A stretch of 32,819 nucleotides of DNA, from the NCBI GenBank assembly GCA_004402895.1, contig SORT01000019.1, forward strand, positions 1-32,819, in the 5' to 3' direction. Position numbers and translations under genes: made by a program. The notes under the pieces were generated by a model. That model saw only the letters and a list, made by a program, of their open reading frames with translations, was not told the origin of the DNA and made no database searches. The stretch's first letter is position 1. Each line of letters opens with the position of its first letter. Positions 31,715 through 32,819 of the stretch are shown piece by piece. The DNA comes from Fidelibacterota bacterium MT.SAG.3 (lineage in GTDB: Bacteria; Fidelibacterota; SORT01).

Positions 31715-32819
31715 TTACTTAAGCAGAACCATCTTCTTTGTGATTGCGAACTGGTCCGCTTCAAGCCGGTAAAAGTAGATACCGCTTGTGACCAGCAATC
31801 CGTCTGCATTCTTTCCGTCCCATTCGACAGAATATGAACCGGCGTTATGTTGTTCATTCAACAATGTCCTGACATTTCTGCCTAATATATCATAAATAAT
31901 CAGGGAAACGTTGGATGTTAAAGGAACATCATACATGATGCTGGTTGAAGGGTTGAACGGGTTTGGATAGTTTTGGCCCAATGAGTATTCCCTGGGCATC
32001 TGTGCTGAACGAGCATCATCAACACCCACAAATACAAATGTTTCTTGGAACTCGACCGTCATTGTAACATTTCCAGCTGCTAATTCATCATTAGTTGCTG
32101 TAAGTGATATGACTGACAGAAACATGCCGTTTCCGCCGCGATGCGTCAGCACAAGCTCGTCCACGCCGTCGTTGTCCACATCCCATACTAAGGAGTTATT
32201 TTCCAATTGAGTGTGACCCAAGGCATCTCTTGGAGGATCAAACGTCGCTGTGGGCGTAGAAGGTAAGCCATTTTTATCAGCCGCACTTGTTCCTGTACCG
32301 TCCCACTCGAATATATAACCACCCACTATGAAATCATCACCTGCTTCATCCATATTCTTTGTATCGATGATGACTACGATTTCATCTTTTCCATCGCCGT
32401 CTATATCCATAATCATGATCCCACGCTCATTTCCAAATAAGCCTGTCGTCCCATCACCACCCTTGCCAAATTGATACGACCATACAATCTCCCAGGTATT
32501 GTCCGTCGCGTTGGTAACCTCGAAGAGATAGATGATATGCTGACCGCCATCTTGCTCATAAGCCAAAAACTCTCCCAAGCCGTCACCGTCGATATCTACG
32601 TCAGCTCTTAAGGTACCTCCGGCCGTTAAAACATAGCCGCGGGTGAAAATTTCAGTAGTTGCCTCATGCCATACATTGGTTAGGGCTAAGTTGTCGCCGA
32701 CACTGCTGGCGTCTTGCTCAAATATGTACAATCCCACCAAGTTGTCTACAGGGTCTGCACCCGTCCAAGGAACTATCGCCAAGATCTCATCGAGTCCGTC
32801 ACCGTCCATGTCTACAATT
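31715..32819 (-). CDS. Secreted FG-GAP/VCBS-like repeat protein with T9SS sorting domain (5' end cut by window)
   Basis: The frame stays open to the window edge, so the N terminus is missing; the Met at 32807-32809 is internal to a repeat. At least four Asp-rich repeats of the FG-GAP/VCBS style are visible: 'DMDGDGLDEILAI', 'DVDIDGDGLGEFLAY', 'IMDIDGDGKDEIVVI' and 'VWDVDNDGVDELVLTH'. These D-x-D-x-D-G loops normally bind calcium within a beta-propeller. The C terminus is a T9SS type A sorting domain ('LGQNYPNPFNPSTSIMYDVP', 'IYDILGRNVRTLL', 'TSGIYFYRLEA', ending MVLLK). The product is a cell-surface or released protein of unknown target. It is probably a separate transcription unit ending at the 31640 hairpin. 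Confidence 0.85.
   Translation of the reverse strand, partial: IVDMDGDGLDEILAIVPWTGADPVDNLVGLYIFEQDASSVGDNLALTNVWHEATTEIFTRGYVLTAGGTLRADVDIDGDGLGEFLAYEQDGGQHIIYLFEVTNATDNTWEIVWSYQFGKGGDGTTGLFGNERGIMIMDIDGDGKDEIVVIIDTKNMDEAGDDFIVGGYIFEWDGTGTSAADKNGLPSTPTATFDPPRDALGHTQLENNSLVWDVDNDGVDELVLTHRGGNGMFLSVISLTATNDELAAGNVTMTVEFQETFVFVGVDDARSAQMPREYSLGQNYPNPFNPSTSIMYDVPLTSNVSLIIYDILGRNVRTLLNEQHNAGSYSVEWDGKNADGLLVTSGIYFYRLEADQFAITKKMVLLK

Overview
The window reads as chromosomal DNA from an uncultured member of the Fibrobacteres-Chlorobi-Bacteroidetes (FCB) superphylum, most like Neomarinimicrobiota, Calditrichota or KSB1-type lineages. The phylum is inferred from gene families, not from a marker gene. 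The pointers are four proteins ending in type IX secretion (T9SS type A) sorting domains, a PorV/PorQ-like outer-membrane protein, and a TonB receptor with an N-terminal carboxypeptidase-regulatory-like domain. Almost all genes from 2.9 kb to the end are on the minus strand in long, tightly packed operons. || Region 1 (1-2.95 kb) is a loose, gene-poor accessory stretch. It has a small membrane-anchored protein, a lipoprotein plus small membrane protein pair, a strong hairpin with a C9 loop, a lone phage-type small gene, and several probable gene remnants. || Region 2 (15.25 down to 2.95 kb, minus) is a glycan-uptake operon resembling a polysaccharide utilization locus: TonB receptor, a 1082-residue surface protein, a PorV/PorQ-like barrel, two tandem GH130 mannoside phosphorylase/hydrolase-family enzymes, and a CUT1 ABC importer (binding lipoprotein plus two permeases, with no ATPase in the locus). 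A consensus-like promoter lies just upstream of the receptor. || Region 3 (20.5 down to 15.45 kb, minus) is an extracytoplasmic thiol-redox operon: a surface-sorted thioredoxin (CKPC), a TlpA-like thioredoxin (CVPC), an outer-membrane barrel with a C-terminal CSGGVC pair, and a large beta-propeller/thioredoxin/T9SS protein. In this last protein the first catalytic cysteine of the thioredoxin motif is an in-frame TGA (W-TGA-P-V-C). Reading continues in frame through the rest of the thioredoxin fold and a complete T9SS sorting domain, and a stem-loop fitting a bacterial SECIS lies at the right distance. I annotate it as one 686-residue selenoprotein rather than two genes. This is the most exciting item: a predicted cell-surface, T9SS-exported selenoprotein. 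|| Region 4 (31.3 down to 20.8 kb, minus) is an inositol catabolism block: SSS-family sodium symporter, MBL-fold hydrolase, PfkB kinase, IolG-like dehydrogenase, IolD, IolE, a transaldolase-family protein, IolB and a SurA/PPIC-type lipoprotein. The usual class II aldolase (IolJ) is absent and a transaldolase-fold enzyme sits where it would be expected, suggesting a variant of the pathway. || The right edge (31.7-32.8 kb) holds the C-terminal part of an FG-GAP/VCBS-like secreted protein with a T9SS sorting domain, followed by a perfect 13-bp terminator hairpin.
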